Both the position numbers and the translations under genes were made by a program. This document shows, one piece after another, positions 1 to 8,884 of a stretch of 64,000 nt of DNA. The notes under the pieces were generated by a model that ran no database searches, was not told where the DNA came from, and worked only from the letters and a program-made list of their open reading frames with translations. Within the stretch, counting starts at the first letter, position 1. Each line of letters begins with the position of its first letter. The stretch is from assembly GCA_036768475.1 (NCBI GenBank), contig DAIPMW010000007.1, positions 62,001 to 126,000 on the forward strand. Reading direction: 5' to 3'. Source of the stretch: JAEUMD01 sp036768475 (GTDB lineage Bacteria > Pseudomonadota > Alphaproteobacteria > Rhizobiales > Hyphomicrobiaceae).

Positions 1-1
1 C

Positions 2-247
2 GTCATTGTCCAGGCGAACGCCACGCAATTCGGCCTCGCTGCATACTTCTACGCCCGCGATATCGGGCGCGTCTGGCGCGTTGCCGAAGCTCTGGAATTC
101 GGCATCGTCGGCATCAACGAGGGCGTGATCTCCACCGAACTTGCCCCATTTGGCGGCGTTAAGGAATCCGGTCTTGGCCGCGAGGGTTCGCATCACGGCA
201 TCGAAGAATTCGTCGAGATCAAATACATCATGATGGGCGGCCTTTGA
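2..247 (+). CDS. gabD: Succinate-semialdehyde dehydrogenase-like aldehyde dehydrogenase (3' end only)
   Basis: The gene enters from the left edge; 81 codons and the TGA stop are visible. The translation contains FGGVKESGLGREGSHHG followed by IEEFVEIKYI, the conserved C-terminal end of NAD(P)-dependent aldehyde dehydrogenases. The GREGS..GIEEF form is typical of succinate-semialdehyde dehydrogenase (GabD), which oxidises succinate semialdehyde to succinate in the cytoplasm. The catalytic cysteine and the Rossmann domain lie outside the window, so the exact substrate is inferred from this tail only. A related semialdehyde dehydrogenase (for example glutarate semialdehyde) is possible. Confidence 0.75.
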   Translation, partial: VIVQANATQFGLAAYFYARDIGRVWRVAEALEFGIVGINEGVISTELAPFGGVKESGLGREGSHHGIEEFVEIKYIMMGGL

Positions 248-422
248 GACCGGGACGGCTTCGCGGCCCCGCTAGGCGCAGCGGCCAAACCTCGATGCAC
301 TGGCAGTCCATTCTTCCGGCTCTGCGATATGGCTCGGAAAATCGCGCTTCGTTTTCCGGCGTGATTCTGGCTATTGTGCGCGGCGAAACAAACGGATTAC
401 TGCTGTTTGAGCCGGAGGAGAG

Positions 423-1202
423 ATGGCCATGAGTGCCGATGAGATGAAGCGAAAGGCGGCGGAACGCGCCTTGATGTTCGTCGAGCCTGGCATGAAGCTT
501 GGCCTCGGCACAGGCTCGACCGCTGCGGCATTCGTCGACCTGCTGGGCAAGCGTGTCGCCGAAGGTCTCGACGTTATCGGCGTGCCGACCTCCGAGGCGA
601 CACGACGCCAGGCCGAGGCATTGGGCATTCGTCTCACGACACTCGATATCGAGCCGTTCTTGGACCTTACGATCGATGGTGCCGATGAGCTCGATTCGGG
701 CCTGCGTCTCATCAAGGGTGGTGGCGGCGCGTTGCTGCGCGAGAAGATCGTCGCAACCGCCTCCGACCGCATGATCGTCATCGCCGACTCATCGAAGCTG
801 GTCGAGACGCTGGGCAAGTTCCCGCTGCCTATCGAAGTCATTCCCTTTGGCCTCCAGGCGACGCTGGGAATGATCGAGATGCTGAGTGAGGACTGCGGCT
901 GCTCGGGCGAGCTGAAGGTGCGAACGACCGCGACCGGCGAGCCATTCCGGACCGATAGCGGCAATTTCATCGTCGATGCGCACTATGGTGCGATCGAGGA
1001 CCCCGAGGAACTGGATCAGGCCCTGAAGCTCGTGCCCGGCGTCGTCGAAAATGGCCTGTTCATCGGCTTGGCCGATGCCGCCATCATCGCCGGTCCCGAT
1101 GGTGTGAAGGTTCTCGAGGCGAACTACGCCGATGACGACGAGTGGGATGACATTCTCGCCGAGGCAGATGAACCCGACTCCGAGCGAGGCGATAAGTCGT
1201 GA
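423..1202 (+). CDS. rpiA: Ribose-5-phosphate isomerase A
   Basis: Interconverts ribose 5-phosphate and ribulose 5-phosphate in the non-oxidative pentose phosphate pathway; cytoplasmic. The 259-residue product has the RpiA landmarks in order: GLGTGST (residues 27-33, phosphate loop), DGADELD (from residue 85, catalytic Asp region) and KGGGGALLREK (from residue 98). The C-terminal acidic tail of about 25 residues is longer than in the E. coli enzyme (219 aa). A GGAGGAG ribosome site sits just upstream; ATG 423 and ATG 429 are both usable, and 423 gives slightly closer spacing. The gene is followed after 174 bases by two DUF2059 genes on the same strand. Confidence 0.95.
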   Translation: MAMSADEMKRKAAERALMFVEPGMKLGLGTGSTAAAFVDLLGKRVAEGLDVIGVPTSEATRRQAEALGIRLTTLDIEPFLDLTIDGADELDSGLRLIKGGGGALLREKIVATASDRMIVIADSSKLVETLGKFPLPIEVIPFGLQATLGMIEMLSEDCGCSGELKVRTTATGEPFRTDSGNFIVDAHYGAIEDPEELDQALKLVPGVVENGLFIGLADAAIIAGPDGVKVLEANYADDDEWDDILAEADEPDSERGDKS

Positions 1203-1376
1203 CGTTGCCCGTACGTTAGGGACCTTGCGCATTTGCGGCTGCTTTTTTGCACAAATTTGCGTTAACACCACGCCGCCGCCTGCCGTGTCGCTGCGGGCTG
1301 CGGCCATGGGTCCGCATTGGCTCCGCATGCCGTGCTGTGATCTGAGACAGACGACGAAAAACACGGGAGTGAAATC

Positions 1377-1892
1377 ATGAAGCCAAAACTGGTACTCGTC
1401 TGGGCGCTCGCCGCCATCCTCTGCAACCTCGTATCCGCCGCACCACTGGTCGCCCAGCAGGCAACGGCCGACCCGGATGCCGCGCACGTTACAGCAGCCA
1501 AGGAACTGGTATCGGCCATGGATGCGAACACTCAGGCGCTCGCCTCCGTCGAGCAGCTTCGCCAGGCGCTCATCATGCGCATGCAGGCTTCCGAGCCCGC
1601 TAAGGTGGTCGGCTTCACGGCTTATGCGGACAAGGAGATGAGCCCCGGCAGCCCTCGCGTGAAGGCGTTCCTCGCCGACATGGAGAACATTGCGGTGCAA
1701 TTCTACGCCCGCAATTTCACGCCCGAGGAAATGAAGACCATTGCCGCTTTCCAGCAGAGTCTGGCGGGCCGCAAGTTCAACAAGCTGACGCCCGAGCTGG
1801 GTGGGCTGATCGCCAGCCGGATGGGGCAGTTCCAGTCAGACGTGATCAAGGCGATCGAGAAGGGTGCGGCTGGACAGGCCGAAGGCAAGTAG
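1377..1892 (+). CDS. DUF2059 family secreted protein, copy 1
   Basis: A 171-residue protein with a clear N-terminal signal peptide (hydrophobic VLVWALAAILCNLVSAA, predicted cleavage near AQQA). The body carries the DUF2059 pattern: a helical region with a short insert followed by FYARNFTPEEMKTIAAFQQS and LAGRKFNKLTPEL. DUF2059 proteins are small, helical and periplasmic, without a proven biochemical role. The start is ATG 1377 with GGGAG nine bases upstream. It is followed 126 bases downstream by a second member of the same family, so the pair is probably an old tandem duplication. I cannot assign a function. Confidence 0.8.
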   Translation: MKPKLVLVWALAAILCNLVSAAPLVAQQATADPDAAHVTAAKELVSAMDANTQALASVEQLRQALIMRMQASEPAKVVGFTAYADKEMSPGSPRVKAFLADMENIAVQFYARNFTPEEMKTIAAFQQSLAGRKFNKLTPELGGLIASRMGQFQSDVIKAIEKGAAGQAEGK

Positions 1893-2018
1893 ATTTTCAA
1901 CCGGGCTTGACCCGCGCCGGCATCAACCTGCCAGACCTCCCCGAGGAACCGGAATTTTCAGGAGCGCGCCGTTCGGCTACGATCACCGTGTTGGTCTGTT
2001 CGCCGATGGAGGCTTTGA

Positions 2019-2513
2019 ATGTCCTTGGTGCGTCTGGCCGTGACTGGCGTGGCCTTCATGCTGGTCCTCGCAGCGCCCGCCGCGGCGCAGGAAAATCCAA
2101 AGGACCCCGAGCGCATTGCCGCGGCGATGGAGCTGATTGAGGTCACCGGCGCCAAGAGGCAGATCGAGCTGATGCTCGACGTGATGAAACAAGGCGTGGG
2201 CGAGGGCGCTGGTGAGCGTGGCAGCAGCAGCGCGGATGCCCAGGCCGAAAAGGACTTCGCAGCGTTCAGCGCCAAATTTCAGTCGTACCGCGATCAGATG
2301 ATCGACGAATTCGCCACCCTTTATGCCGAGCGTTTTACGGCCACCGAGCTCAGAGAGATCAGTGCGTTCTACCGCTCGGGGGCCGGCGCCAAATTCATCT
2401 CCGCCATGCCGGAACTGATGCAGCAGGGCGCACAGATCGGCCAGAAATACGGGCTGATGGCAGTGCGGGAACTCAAGGCCCTCAAGGCCATGCAGCACAA
2501 AAACAAGCCCTGA
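2019..2513 (+). CDS. DUF2059 family secreted protein, copy 2
   Basis: A 164-residue paralogue of the preceding gene. It has a signal peptide (LAVTGVAFMLVLAAPAAAQ) and the same core: a helical stretch, LYAERFTATELREISAFYRS, then GAGAKFISAMPELMQQG. A GGAGG site precedes ATG 2019 by six bases. The two copies share the family motif positions but little identity elsewhere, so the duplication is not recent. The role is unknown; export to the periplasm is inferred from the signal peptide. Confidence 0.8.
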   Translation: MSLVRLAVTGVAFMLVLAAPAAAQENPKDPERIAAAMELIEVTGAKRQIELMLDVMKQGVGEGAGERGSSSADAQAEKDFAAFSAKFQSYRDQMIDEFATLYAERFTATELREISAFYRSGAGAKFISAMPELMQQGAQIGQKYGLMAVRELKALKAMQHKNKP

Positions 2514-2682
2514 GCGCACTGGCGCGGTGAACGCCAAGGCCGGCCGCTGCGCGTCAACCCCGAAAGCGGACTGCCCGATCATCACGAGCGCGCGCAACCA
2601 TATGACTTGAGTTGATCGCACCGCCGACCTAAACCTCCGCCCGAAGCAAAAGACACAGTCACGACAGGGGGCGGTGGGCGGC

Positions 2683-4056
2683 ATGCCGGACCAGGACTTC
2701 GATCTTTTCGTCATCGGCGGCGGATCGGGCGGCGTACGCGCCGCGCGCATAGCGGCGGGGCACGGTGCGCGTGTGGCGCTGGCCGAGGCCGACCGCTATG
2801 GTGGCACGTGCGTCATTCGCGGATGCGTTCCCAAGAAGCTGCTCGTCTACGCCAGCCGCTTCGCCGACGACTTCGCCGATGCGGCGGGTTTCGGCTGGAC
2901 ACTTGAAGCTCCGCGCTTCGACTGGCCCGCACTGATCGCCGCGAAGGACCGCGAAATCGCCCGCCTGGAAGGTCTCTACCAGAGCACACTGCGGAACGCC
3001 GGCGTGACGCTTTATTCCGAGTATGCGGCTCTCACTGGCCCGAATACGGTCCGGTTGCAGGCTTCGCGACAGGAGGTGCGCGCGGGCAAGATCCTCGTGG
3101 CGACAGGCGGCGTTCCCTTCGTCGATCCCGGACTCGATGGTGGCGAGCACGTCATCACATCCAACGAGGCGTTCCATCTCGAGCGCTTGCCCAAGCGCAT
3201 CGTGATCGTCGGTGGTGGTTACATCGCCGTCGAGTTTGCCGGTATCTTCGCCGGCCTCGGCTCCGAGACGACAATGGTCTATCGCGGCGACAAGGTCCTG
3301 CGTGGCTTTGATGACGATTTGCGCGATGCGCTGAGCGAGGCGTACCGCGCTAAAGGCATCCGCATCCTCACCGGACGCACGATCCCGAAGGTGGAGGCTG
3401 GTGCGGACGGCAAGCGGGTGCATTTGGACGACGGCACCATACTCGATGCGGATGTCGTAATGTATGCCACCGGGCGCGTGCCGAACGTGAAGGGGCTGGG
3501 GCTTTCTGCGCTCGGCGTAGAATGCGGCTGGAACGGTCACATCGTCGTCGATGAGGAATTCCGCTCATCCGTGCCGTCGATCTATGCCGTTGGCGATGTT
3601 ACCGACAAGCCGCAACTAACGCCGGTGGCAATTCGCGATGGCCATGCCTTCGCTGATCGCGAATTCGCAGGCATGACCCGTGACATCGACTACGAGATGG
3701 TTCCGACGGCTGTATTCTCCACGCCGGAGATCGGCACCGTCGGCTTGCCCGAGCATCTGGCCGGCGAGCGAACTCACGCGCTTGATGTCTATGTCTCCCG
3801 CTTCCGTCCGATGCGCGCCACCCTGGCCGGCCGCGAGGAGCGCATGATGATGAAGCTCGTTGTCGATCAGGAATCGCAGCGTGTCATCGGCTGTCACGTG
3901 TTCGGCCCCGATGCTGCCGAGATGGTGCAGATGGCCGCCATCGCCATGCGCATGGGCGCGCGCAAGACGGATTTCGACCGTACCATGGCGCTGCATCCAA
4001 GCGCTGCCGAGGAGCTGGTTACGATGCGCGCCAAGCGGGTGAAGGCGCAGTCCTGA
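2683..4056 (+). CDS. gor: Glutathione-disulfide reductase
   Basis: NADPH-dependent flavoprotein that reduces glutathione disulfide in the cytoplasm. In order it shows an FAD-binding GGGSGG loop near the N-terminus, the redox-active disulfide CVIRGC followed by VPKK, a central NADPH-binding Rossmann loop (IVIVGGGYIAVEFAG), the second FAD motif (YAVGDVTDKPQLTPVAI) and the C-terminal dimer motif LHPSAAEE with the catalytic His. The CVIRGC form and the ~457-residue length fit alphaproteobacterial Gor rather than dihydrolipoamide dehydrogenase or mercuric reductase. An in-frame GTG at 2674 would add three residues; ATG 2683 is preferred because MPDQDFDLFVIGGG is a typical N-terminus. Confidence 0.93.
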   Translation: MPDQDFDLFVIGGGSGGVRAARIAAGHGARVALAEADRYGGTCVIRGCVPKKLLVYASRFADDFADAAGFGWTLEAPRFDWPALIAAKDREIARLEGLYQSTLRNAGVTLYSEYAALTGPNTVRLQASRQEVRAGKILVATGGVPFVDPGLDGGEHVITSNEAFHLERLPKRIVIVGGGYIAVEFAGIFAGLGSETTMVYRGDKVLRGFDDDLRDALSEAYRAKGIRILTGRTIPKVEAGADGKRVHLDDGTILDADVVMYATGRVPNVKGLGLSALGVECGWNGHIVVDEEFRSSVPSIYAVGDVTDKPQLTPVAIRDGHAFADREFAGMTRDIDYEMVPTAVFSTPEIGTVGLPEHLAGERTHALDVYVSRFRPMRATLAGREERMMMKLVVDQESQRVIGCHVFGPDAAEMVQMAAIAMRMGARKTDFDRTMALHPSAAEELVTMRAKRVKAQS

Positions 4057-4210
4057 CGTCCGTTATTCACATCCCGGCGCGACAGGTGCACGGCCCGTTT
4101 GTCATATCCGCGCGCCCTGGTTGAAACAGATCGGCACCCGGCCTAAACCCTCTGCCGGAATGTCGGGGGCTGCCACCCGTGCCCGCCCGCCGCGACCCAA
4201 AGAGGCCTTC

Positions 4211-4966
4211 ATGCCGAGACTTGCTGGAAAAATCGCCGTCATCACTGGATCGGGTGGCGGCATCGGGCTGTCGATCGCGGAGGTGCTCGCGGCCGAGGGC
4301 GCCCACGTCTTTATCGCCGATATTGATGGGACAGCCGCCGAGGCAGCTGCTGCGACCATAAGCGCGCGGGGGCAGGCTGCGACTGCGATCGCATGCGATG
4401 TCACCCGCGGACAGGACGTGACGGCGCTCATCCGTACGCTCCAGACCAGACACGGCAAAGCCGATGTCGTCGTCAACAATGCAGGCATCAACGTGCGCGC
4501 CGACTTCCGCCACCTGAGCGATGAGGAGTGGGTGCGCCTGCGCGAGGTGAATCTCGACGGCGTGGTGCGCATCGCACGCGACGCCTTTCCGCTCTTGAAG
4601 GCAGCGGGCAGCGGCTCGCTTATCAATGTCGCTTCCATCATGGGTCACCGCGGCCTGCGCCAGCTTGCCGCCTATTCCGCCACGAAGGGCGCCGTGGCTG
4701 CTCTCACGCGTGCGCTGGCCGTCGAGTATGCGCCGTTCGGCATTCGCGTGAACACGGTCTCGCCGGGCTTCGTCGAAACCGCACTTACCGAGCGCGTCCT
4801 TAAGAACCCGGCGATCCGCAAAGCGCTTCTCGACCAGACGCCCATGCGCCGTTTCGGCAGTGGTGAGGACATTGCTCGCGCTGCGCTGTTCTTTGCCAGC
4901 GACGATTCGGAGTTCGTCACCGGTTCGGAACTGATGGTGGATGGCGGCATGGCTGCCGGCCTGTGA
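4211..4966 (+). CDS. SDR family NAD(P)-dependent oxidoreductase
   Basis: A 251-residue classical short-chain dehydrogenase. It shows the cofactor loop TGSGGGIG near residue 14, DI at the end of strand 2 (an acidic residue there favours NAD), NNAGIN, the active-site Ser in NVASIMG, the YSATK catalytic pair and the C-terminal FASDDSEFVTGSELMVDGG. These point to the FabG-like/glucose dehydrogenase-like group, but the substrate cannot be read from sequence. An in-frame upstream start at 4121 is open but encodes a Pro/Arg-rich stretch unlike an SDR N-terminus, so ATG 4211 is chosen. The stop codon lies inside a 17-base tandem duplication. Confidence 0.88.
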   Translation: MPRLAGKIAVITGSGGGIGLSIAEVLAAEGAHVFIADIDGTAAEAAAATISARGQAATAIACDVTRGQDVTALIRTLQTRHGKADVVVNNAGINVRADFRHLSDEEWVRLREVNLDGVVRIARDAFPLLKAAGSGSLINVASIMGHRGLRQLAAYSATKGAVAALTRALAVEYAPFGIRVNTVSPGFVETALTERVLKNPAIRKALLDQTPMRRFGSGEDIARAALFFASDDSEFVTGSELMVDGGMAAGL

Positions 4967-4997
4967 GGCGGGGATAGGCGTGAGGCGGGGATAAGCG
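4964..4997 (+). repeat. 17-base tandem duplication overlapping the SDR stop codon
   Basis: Two adjacent copies of TGAGGCGGGGATARGCG differ at one base. The first copy begins with the TGA stop of the SDR gene. This looks like a simple slippage duplication; no function is implied. Confidence 0.85.
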
Positions 4998-5122
4998 CGA
5001 GCCAGCGCAAAGCTGCCACTTTTGCGTCAAGCCCGGCGGCTAATTCGGTTTGAACGAAAGCCCCTGCGAGAGCTTAATCCGGATTGTGGCCCTTGCGATA
5101 ATGTGTCCGACAGAGGTGTTTC

Positions 5123-5788
5123 ATGGCCCCTACTTGCACTCCCTGGCCATTCTTGCCTGCAAAAAAGCGCGTGCTTTGGCGGATGACCGTGATGCGCGTT
5201 GCAATGCTTGCCTTTGCGATGTCGACCGGCCTTGCGGCGCCCGCCAACGCAGTGCCGGAAACGTATACCTTCGACAAGGACCACACGGAGATCCGCTTTA
5301 GCTGGGATCATGTCGGCCTTTCGCGCCAGTCCGGACGGTTTCTCGATATCGCCGGCGAGGTCGTCTTCGATCAGGAACGGCCGGAGGCAAGCCGCATCGA
5401 TGTACGCATCCCCTTGCGGAGCCTTTCGACCGGTGTTCCTGCCCTCGATGATGTGCTGTTGAAGACGCCAGATTATCTCAATGTCTCCCAGTACCCGGAG
5501 ATCACCTTCAAGAGCAGCGAGATCGTTATGACGACGGCTAAGACGGCCAATGTGGCGGGGGCGCTGACGTTCAACGGCGTCACACGTCCGGCTATGCTTT
5601 CGGTCGTGTGGAACTTCTCCGGCGAGCATCCGCTCTCCAAGATCAACCCGACTTACGCCGGCGTCTATGCTTCGGGGTTTTCGGCACGCACGCAGATCCT
5701 GCGCAGCGAGTTCGGCATCACGCGTTCGATTCCGCTCATCTCCGACGAACTCCGCATCACCATCGAGACCGAGCTGCATCGCCGCTGA
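5123..5788 (+). CDS. YceI family periplasmic protein
   Basis: YceI proteins form a lipocalin-like barrel that binds isoprenoid-type lipids in the periplasm; the physiological role is not settled. The translation shows the family opening YTFDKDHTEIRFSWDHVG, then SRFLD-like and FDQERPEAS, LKTPDYLNVSQYPEITFKS and LTFNGVTRPA, which are the conserved YceI blocks. A signal peptide (MLAFAMSTGLAAPANA) precedes the mature start at VPETY. ATG 5123 has AGAGGTG four bases upstream and gives 221 residues; ATG 5183 or 5192 would give a shorter, more typical signal peptide, so the start is uncertain. It is transcribed towards the opposing ligase gene. Confidence 0.88.
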   Translation: MAPTCTPWPFLPAKKRVLWRMTVMRVAMLAFAMSTGLAAPANAVPETYTFDKDHTEIRFSWDHVGLSRQSGRFLDIAGEVVFDQERPEASRIDVRIPLRSLSTGVPALDDVLLKTPDYLNVSQYPEITFKSSEIVMTTAKTANVAGALTFNGVTRPAMLSVVWNFSGEHPLSKINPTYAGVYASGFSARTQILRSEFGITRSIPLISDELRITIETELHRR

Positions 5789-5802
5789 CATAACGAGCGC
5801 CG

Positions 5803-6930
5803 CTACAACCCGGAAATAGTCTCCTTGATCAGCATATCGACCACGCTTTTCATGGCCTGATCGCGATCAGCACCGCGCCCAAGCTGCTCTTCCAGCACAT
5901 CGAGCTGTCGGTCCGCACCCGTTCCGCGCGCCACGATTTCCCGGGCGCGTGCGATTTCGTCCAGACAGCCGATTTCAGCGGCATCCTCCGAGACCAGTTG
6001 GATCAGCTCGTCGATCAGCTCGGCAAAAGGAACGAGCGTCCCCTTGCCGAAATCGAACAGCCGGTCACCGACGCCATAGCGTTGTGCGCGCCAGCGGTTC
6101 TCCTCGATGAGGAATGCCGGGTAGCTGCGCCAGCGCTGATTGCGCCCCTTGATGCGGTAGAGCATGCGCGCCACCGAGACATAAAGCGCCGCAATCGTCA
6201 GTGCGTCATCCATGCGCGGGCACACGTCGGTGACGCGTATCTCCAGCGTCGGGAAGCGCGCTGACGGGCGCAGATCCCACCAGACCTTGGTGGCATCCTC
6301 GATCACGCCTGCGCGCACCAGGACGTCGATGGTGCGCTTGTATTCGCCGAAGCTCTCGAAGCGCTGCGGCAGGCCCGTGCGCGGCAGTTCATGGAAGATC
6401 GACAGCCGATAGCTCTTGAGCCCGGTGTCCTCGCCCTCCCAGAACGGAGACGATGTGGACAGCATGAGCAGGTGCGGCAGGAAATAGCGGATCTGGTTCA
6501 TCAGATCGATGCGGTCGTCATCGTCCTCAATCGCCACATGCACATGCATCCCGCAGATCGAAAGCCGCCGGCCGATACCGCCGAAGTCCCGTGCCAGGGC
6601 CTGGTAGCGCTCCTTGGGCGTCGTCTCCAACGTTGCCTTTCTGGCAAACGGGTGGGTGGAGGCGGCAATCGGCGCAAGGCCGAATTTCGCCGCGTTGCGG
6701 GCAATCGTGCCGCGCAGGCGCGAAAGTTCGTCACTTGCCTGCGAGAAGGAGGAACATACCTGCGTGCCGACTTCGATCTGACTGCGGAAGAATTCCGGAG
6801 CCACCTGCTTTCCCAGTTCGTCCTCGCACGCGGCCATGAGGTCGGCCGGTGCGGCGGCGAGATCCCGGGTGTCAAGGTCGACGAGGTGATATTCCTCCTC
6901 GATGCCGAAGGTGAAGGAGGGGGCTGTCAT
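5803..6930 (-). CDS. Carboxylate-amine ligase of the GCS2/YbdK family
   Basis: Member of the glutamate-cysteine ligase 2 (YbdK) family, ATP-grasp-independent enzymes that join a carboxylate and an amine and may make gamma-glutamyl compounds. The 375-residue product starts with FGIEEEYHLVD, the metal/glutamate-binding opening of the family, and contains ICGMHVHVAI, TSSPFWEGEDTGLKSYR, WWDLRPS and TLEIRVTDVCP in the expected order. An open frame continues 33 codons upstream to 7029, but ATG 6930 places FGIEEE close to the N-terminus as in relatives. The natural substrate is not predictable. It shares no operon with its neighbours. Confidence 0.88.
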   Translation of the reverse strand: MTAPSFTFGIEEEYHLVDLDTRDLAAAPADLMAACEDELGKQVAPEFFRSQIEVGTQVCSSFSQASDELSRLRGTIARNAAKFGLAPIAASTHPFARKATLETTPKERYQALARDFGGIGRRLSICGMHVHVAIEDDDDRIDLMNQIRYFLPHLLMLSTSSPFWEGEDTGLKSYRLSIFHELPRTGLPQRFESFGEYKRTIDVLVRAGVIEDATKVWWDLRPSARFPTLEIRVTDVCPRMDDALTIAALYVSVARMLYRIKGRNQRWRSYPAFLIEENRWRAQRYGVGDRLFDFGKGTLVPFAELIDELIQLVSEDAAEIGCLDEIARAREIVARGTGADRQLDVLEEQLGRGADRDQAMKSVVDMLIKETISGL

Positions 6931-7261
6931 TGGCTCAACCAGCTCACTATCTATCGACGAGAAGGCTGCCACACCCCGAGTATAAGCGTCAGCCGAAAAA
7001 GATCCGTGCCGCAAATGCCTGTGCGACACGAGCAGATTCCGGTCATGCCGGTGGCGGGGGGCGGACGGATCGGCAACCGGTTGTGGTCTATTGCTTTCGG
7101 CATTCGGCTGGCCGCGGAAGACTGGTCACCCGGCAAGGGATGGCCTATAACCCCGCTCGAATGGCATAATTGCCGAACTAGAAAGCATTTTTGGACGGTC
7201 CCGCCGAGGGTACGAAAATCCCAGGCGGGCACCGTTCCTTTGGTTGCAGGAGAGTGAACCC
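6931..7261. other. Intergenic gap between the YbdK-type ligase and DAHP synthase genes
   Basis: A divergent promoter region between the minus-strand ligase and plus-strand DAHP synthase. A TATAAC at 7146-7151 and a CATAAT at about 7164-7169 are possible -10 elements for the DAHP synthase, but neither has a good -35 partner. AGGAGAG at 7248-7254 is the ribosome site for the ATG at 7262. I see no RNA gene or convincing hairpin here. Confidence 0.5.
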
Positions 7262-8650
7262 ATGGCGGCATCCTGGTCCCCCGACAGCTGGCGTTCGAAA
7301 CCGATCGTCCAGGTGCCAGATTACCCCGATCTCGACGCGTTGGCGGATGTGGAAACAAAGCTTGCGACGTTCCCGCCGCTCGTTTTCGCAGGCGAGGCGC
7401 GCGAGCTGAAAAAGGCGTTGGGCGAGGTGGCCCAGGGTCGCGGCTTCCTTTTGCAGGGCGGCGACTGCGCCGAGAGCTTCGCCGAGCACAGGGCCGACAA
7501 CATCCGGGACTTCTTCCGCGTCTTCCTGCAGATGGCGGTGGTGCTGACATATGCTGGAGGCTCGCCGGTGGTGAAGGTCGGTCGCATCGCCGGCCAGTTC
7601 GCCAAGCCCCGTTCCGCGCCGACCGAGAAAAAGGGGTTGATCGAGCTTCCCAGCTATCGCGGCGACATCATCAACGGCTCCGAGTTCGAGGTTGATGCGC
7701 GCATTCCCGATCCGCACCGCCAGCTCCAGGCCTACCGGCAGTCGGCGGCGACGCTGAACCTGATCCGCGCCTTCGCCAGCGGCGGTTACGCCGACCTGGA
7801 GCGCGTACATCAGTGGAACCTCGGTTTCGTCAAGGACAGCCCCCAGGGCCATCGTTACCAGGAACTGGCCGACCGCATTTCCGAAACGCTGAACTTCATG
7901 CGTTCGTGCGGCATCACTTCCGACAACACGCCGCAGCTCCGCACAACGCGATTCTACACCTCGCATGAGGCGCTGCTGCTGGGCTATGAGCAGGCGTTGA
8001 CGCGGCTGGATTCGACCAGCGGCGACTACTACGCCACGTCCGGTCACATGCTGTGGATTGGTGACCGCACGCGCCAGCCCGATCACGCGCACATTGAGTT
8101 CGCGCGCGGCGTCAAGAACCCGATCGGCCTCAAGTGCGGTCCCTCGATCGAGCCGGACGGCCTATTGAAGCTGATGGATCTCCTCGATCCCAAGAACGAG
8201 CCCGGCCGCTTGACGCTCATCTGCCGCTTCGGTGCGGACAAGGTGACGGCACACCTGCCCAAGCTGGTGCGCGCGGTGCAGAAAGCGGGCCGCCTGCCGG
8301 TCTGGTCGTGCGATCCCATGCACGGCAATACGATCTCGGCAGCCACCGGCTTCAAGACGCGGCCCTTCGACCGCATCCTGAAAGAAGTCGAGGTGTTCTT
8401 CGACGTGCTGCGCGCCGAGAACGCGCATGCTGGCGGCATTCATGTCGAGATGACCGGCCAGAATGTGACCGAGTGCACCGGCGGCGCGACCGCGATCAGC
8501 GAGACGGACTTGTCCGACCGCTATCACACGCATTGCGATCCGCGCCTCAACGCGGACCAGTCGCTGGAACTTGCGTTCCTGGTCGCTGAACGCATGAAGG
8601 CCGAGCGCCTCGCCCGCGCTGAGCCGATGTCTGCCGCAGCGACGGCATGA
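7262..8650 (+). CDS. Class II 3-deoxy-7-phosphoheptulonate synthase
   Basis: Catalyses the first step of the shikimate pathway: phosphoenolpyruvate plus erythrose 4-phosphate gives DAHP. The 462-residue product belongs to the plant-like class II (AroA-II) enzymes. It opens with WSPDSWRSKPIVQVPDYPD and carries LLQGGDCAESFAEH, VVKVGRIAGQFAKPRS, GLKCGPSI, LPVWSCDPMHGNT and GGIHVEMTGQNVTECTGG, which hold the PEP, metal and Cys ligands of the family. ATG 7262 is chosen because AGGAGAG precedes it at good spacing. A perfect hairpin lies 15 bases after the stop, so the gene is probably transcribed alone. Confidence 0.95.
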   Translation: MAASWSPDSWRSKPIVQVPDYPDLDALADVETKLATFPPLVFAGEARELKKALGEVAQGRGFLLQGGDCAESFAEHRADNIRDFFRVFLQMAVVLTYAGGSPVVKVGRIAGQFAKPRSAPTEKKGLIELPSYRGDIINGSEFEVDARIPDPHRQLQAYRQSAATLNLIRAFASGGYADLERVHQWNLGFVKDSPQGHRYQELADRISETLNFMRSCGITSDNTPQLRTTRFYTSHEALLLGYEQALTRLDSTSGDYYATSGHMLWIGDRTRQPDHAHIEFARGVKNPIGLKCGPSIEPDGLLKLMDLLDPKNEPGRLTLICRFGADKVTAHLPKLVRAVQKAGRLPVWSCDPMHGNTISAATGFKTRPFDRILKEVEVFFDVLRAENAHAGGIHVEMTGQNVTECTGGATAISETDLSDRYHTHCDPRLNADQSLELAFLVAERMKAERLARAEPMSAAATA

Positions 8651-8664
8651 TGAGCCGGTTGAAG

Positions 8665-8692
8665 CGTCGGCGGGTGTCAACACCCGCCGACG
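8665..8692 (+). terminator. Perfect 12-bp hairpin after DAHP synthase
   Basis: CGTCGGCGGGTG (8665-8676) pairs perfectly with 8681-8692 across a TCAA tetraloop. The stem is very GC-rich but no T-run follows, so it may act as an attenuating or mRNA-protecting hairpin rather than a standard intrinsic terminator. Confidence 0.6.
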
Positions 8693-8884
8693 TCGAACAC
8701 GCATCATCCCGCGGCTCGGCGGCGGCATCCAGTCGTTATGTGATCTCCCATGCGGCCCCTTTTCCCGAGCGGAGAGGGAGAGTTTTGAACTGACGTGCCG
8801 CGCCCCTCTGCGACCTTTCCGTTGCGCTCTGGGCCTCCGCCCTCCTAAATGCACTCCGTTTGTGCCGCAGGACCGTCCGTACCC

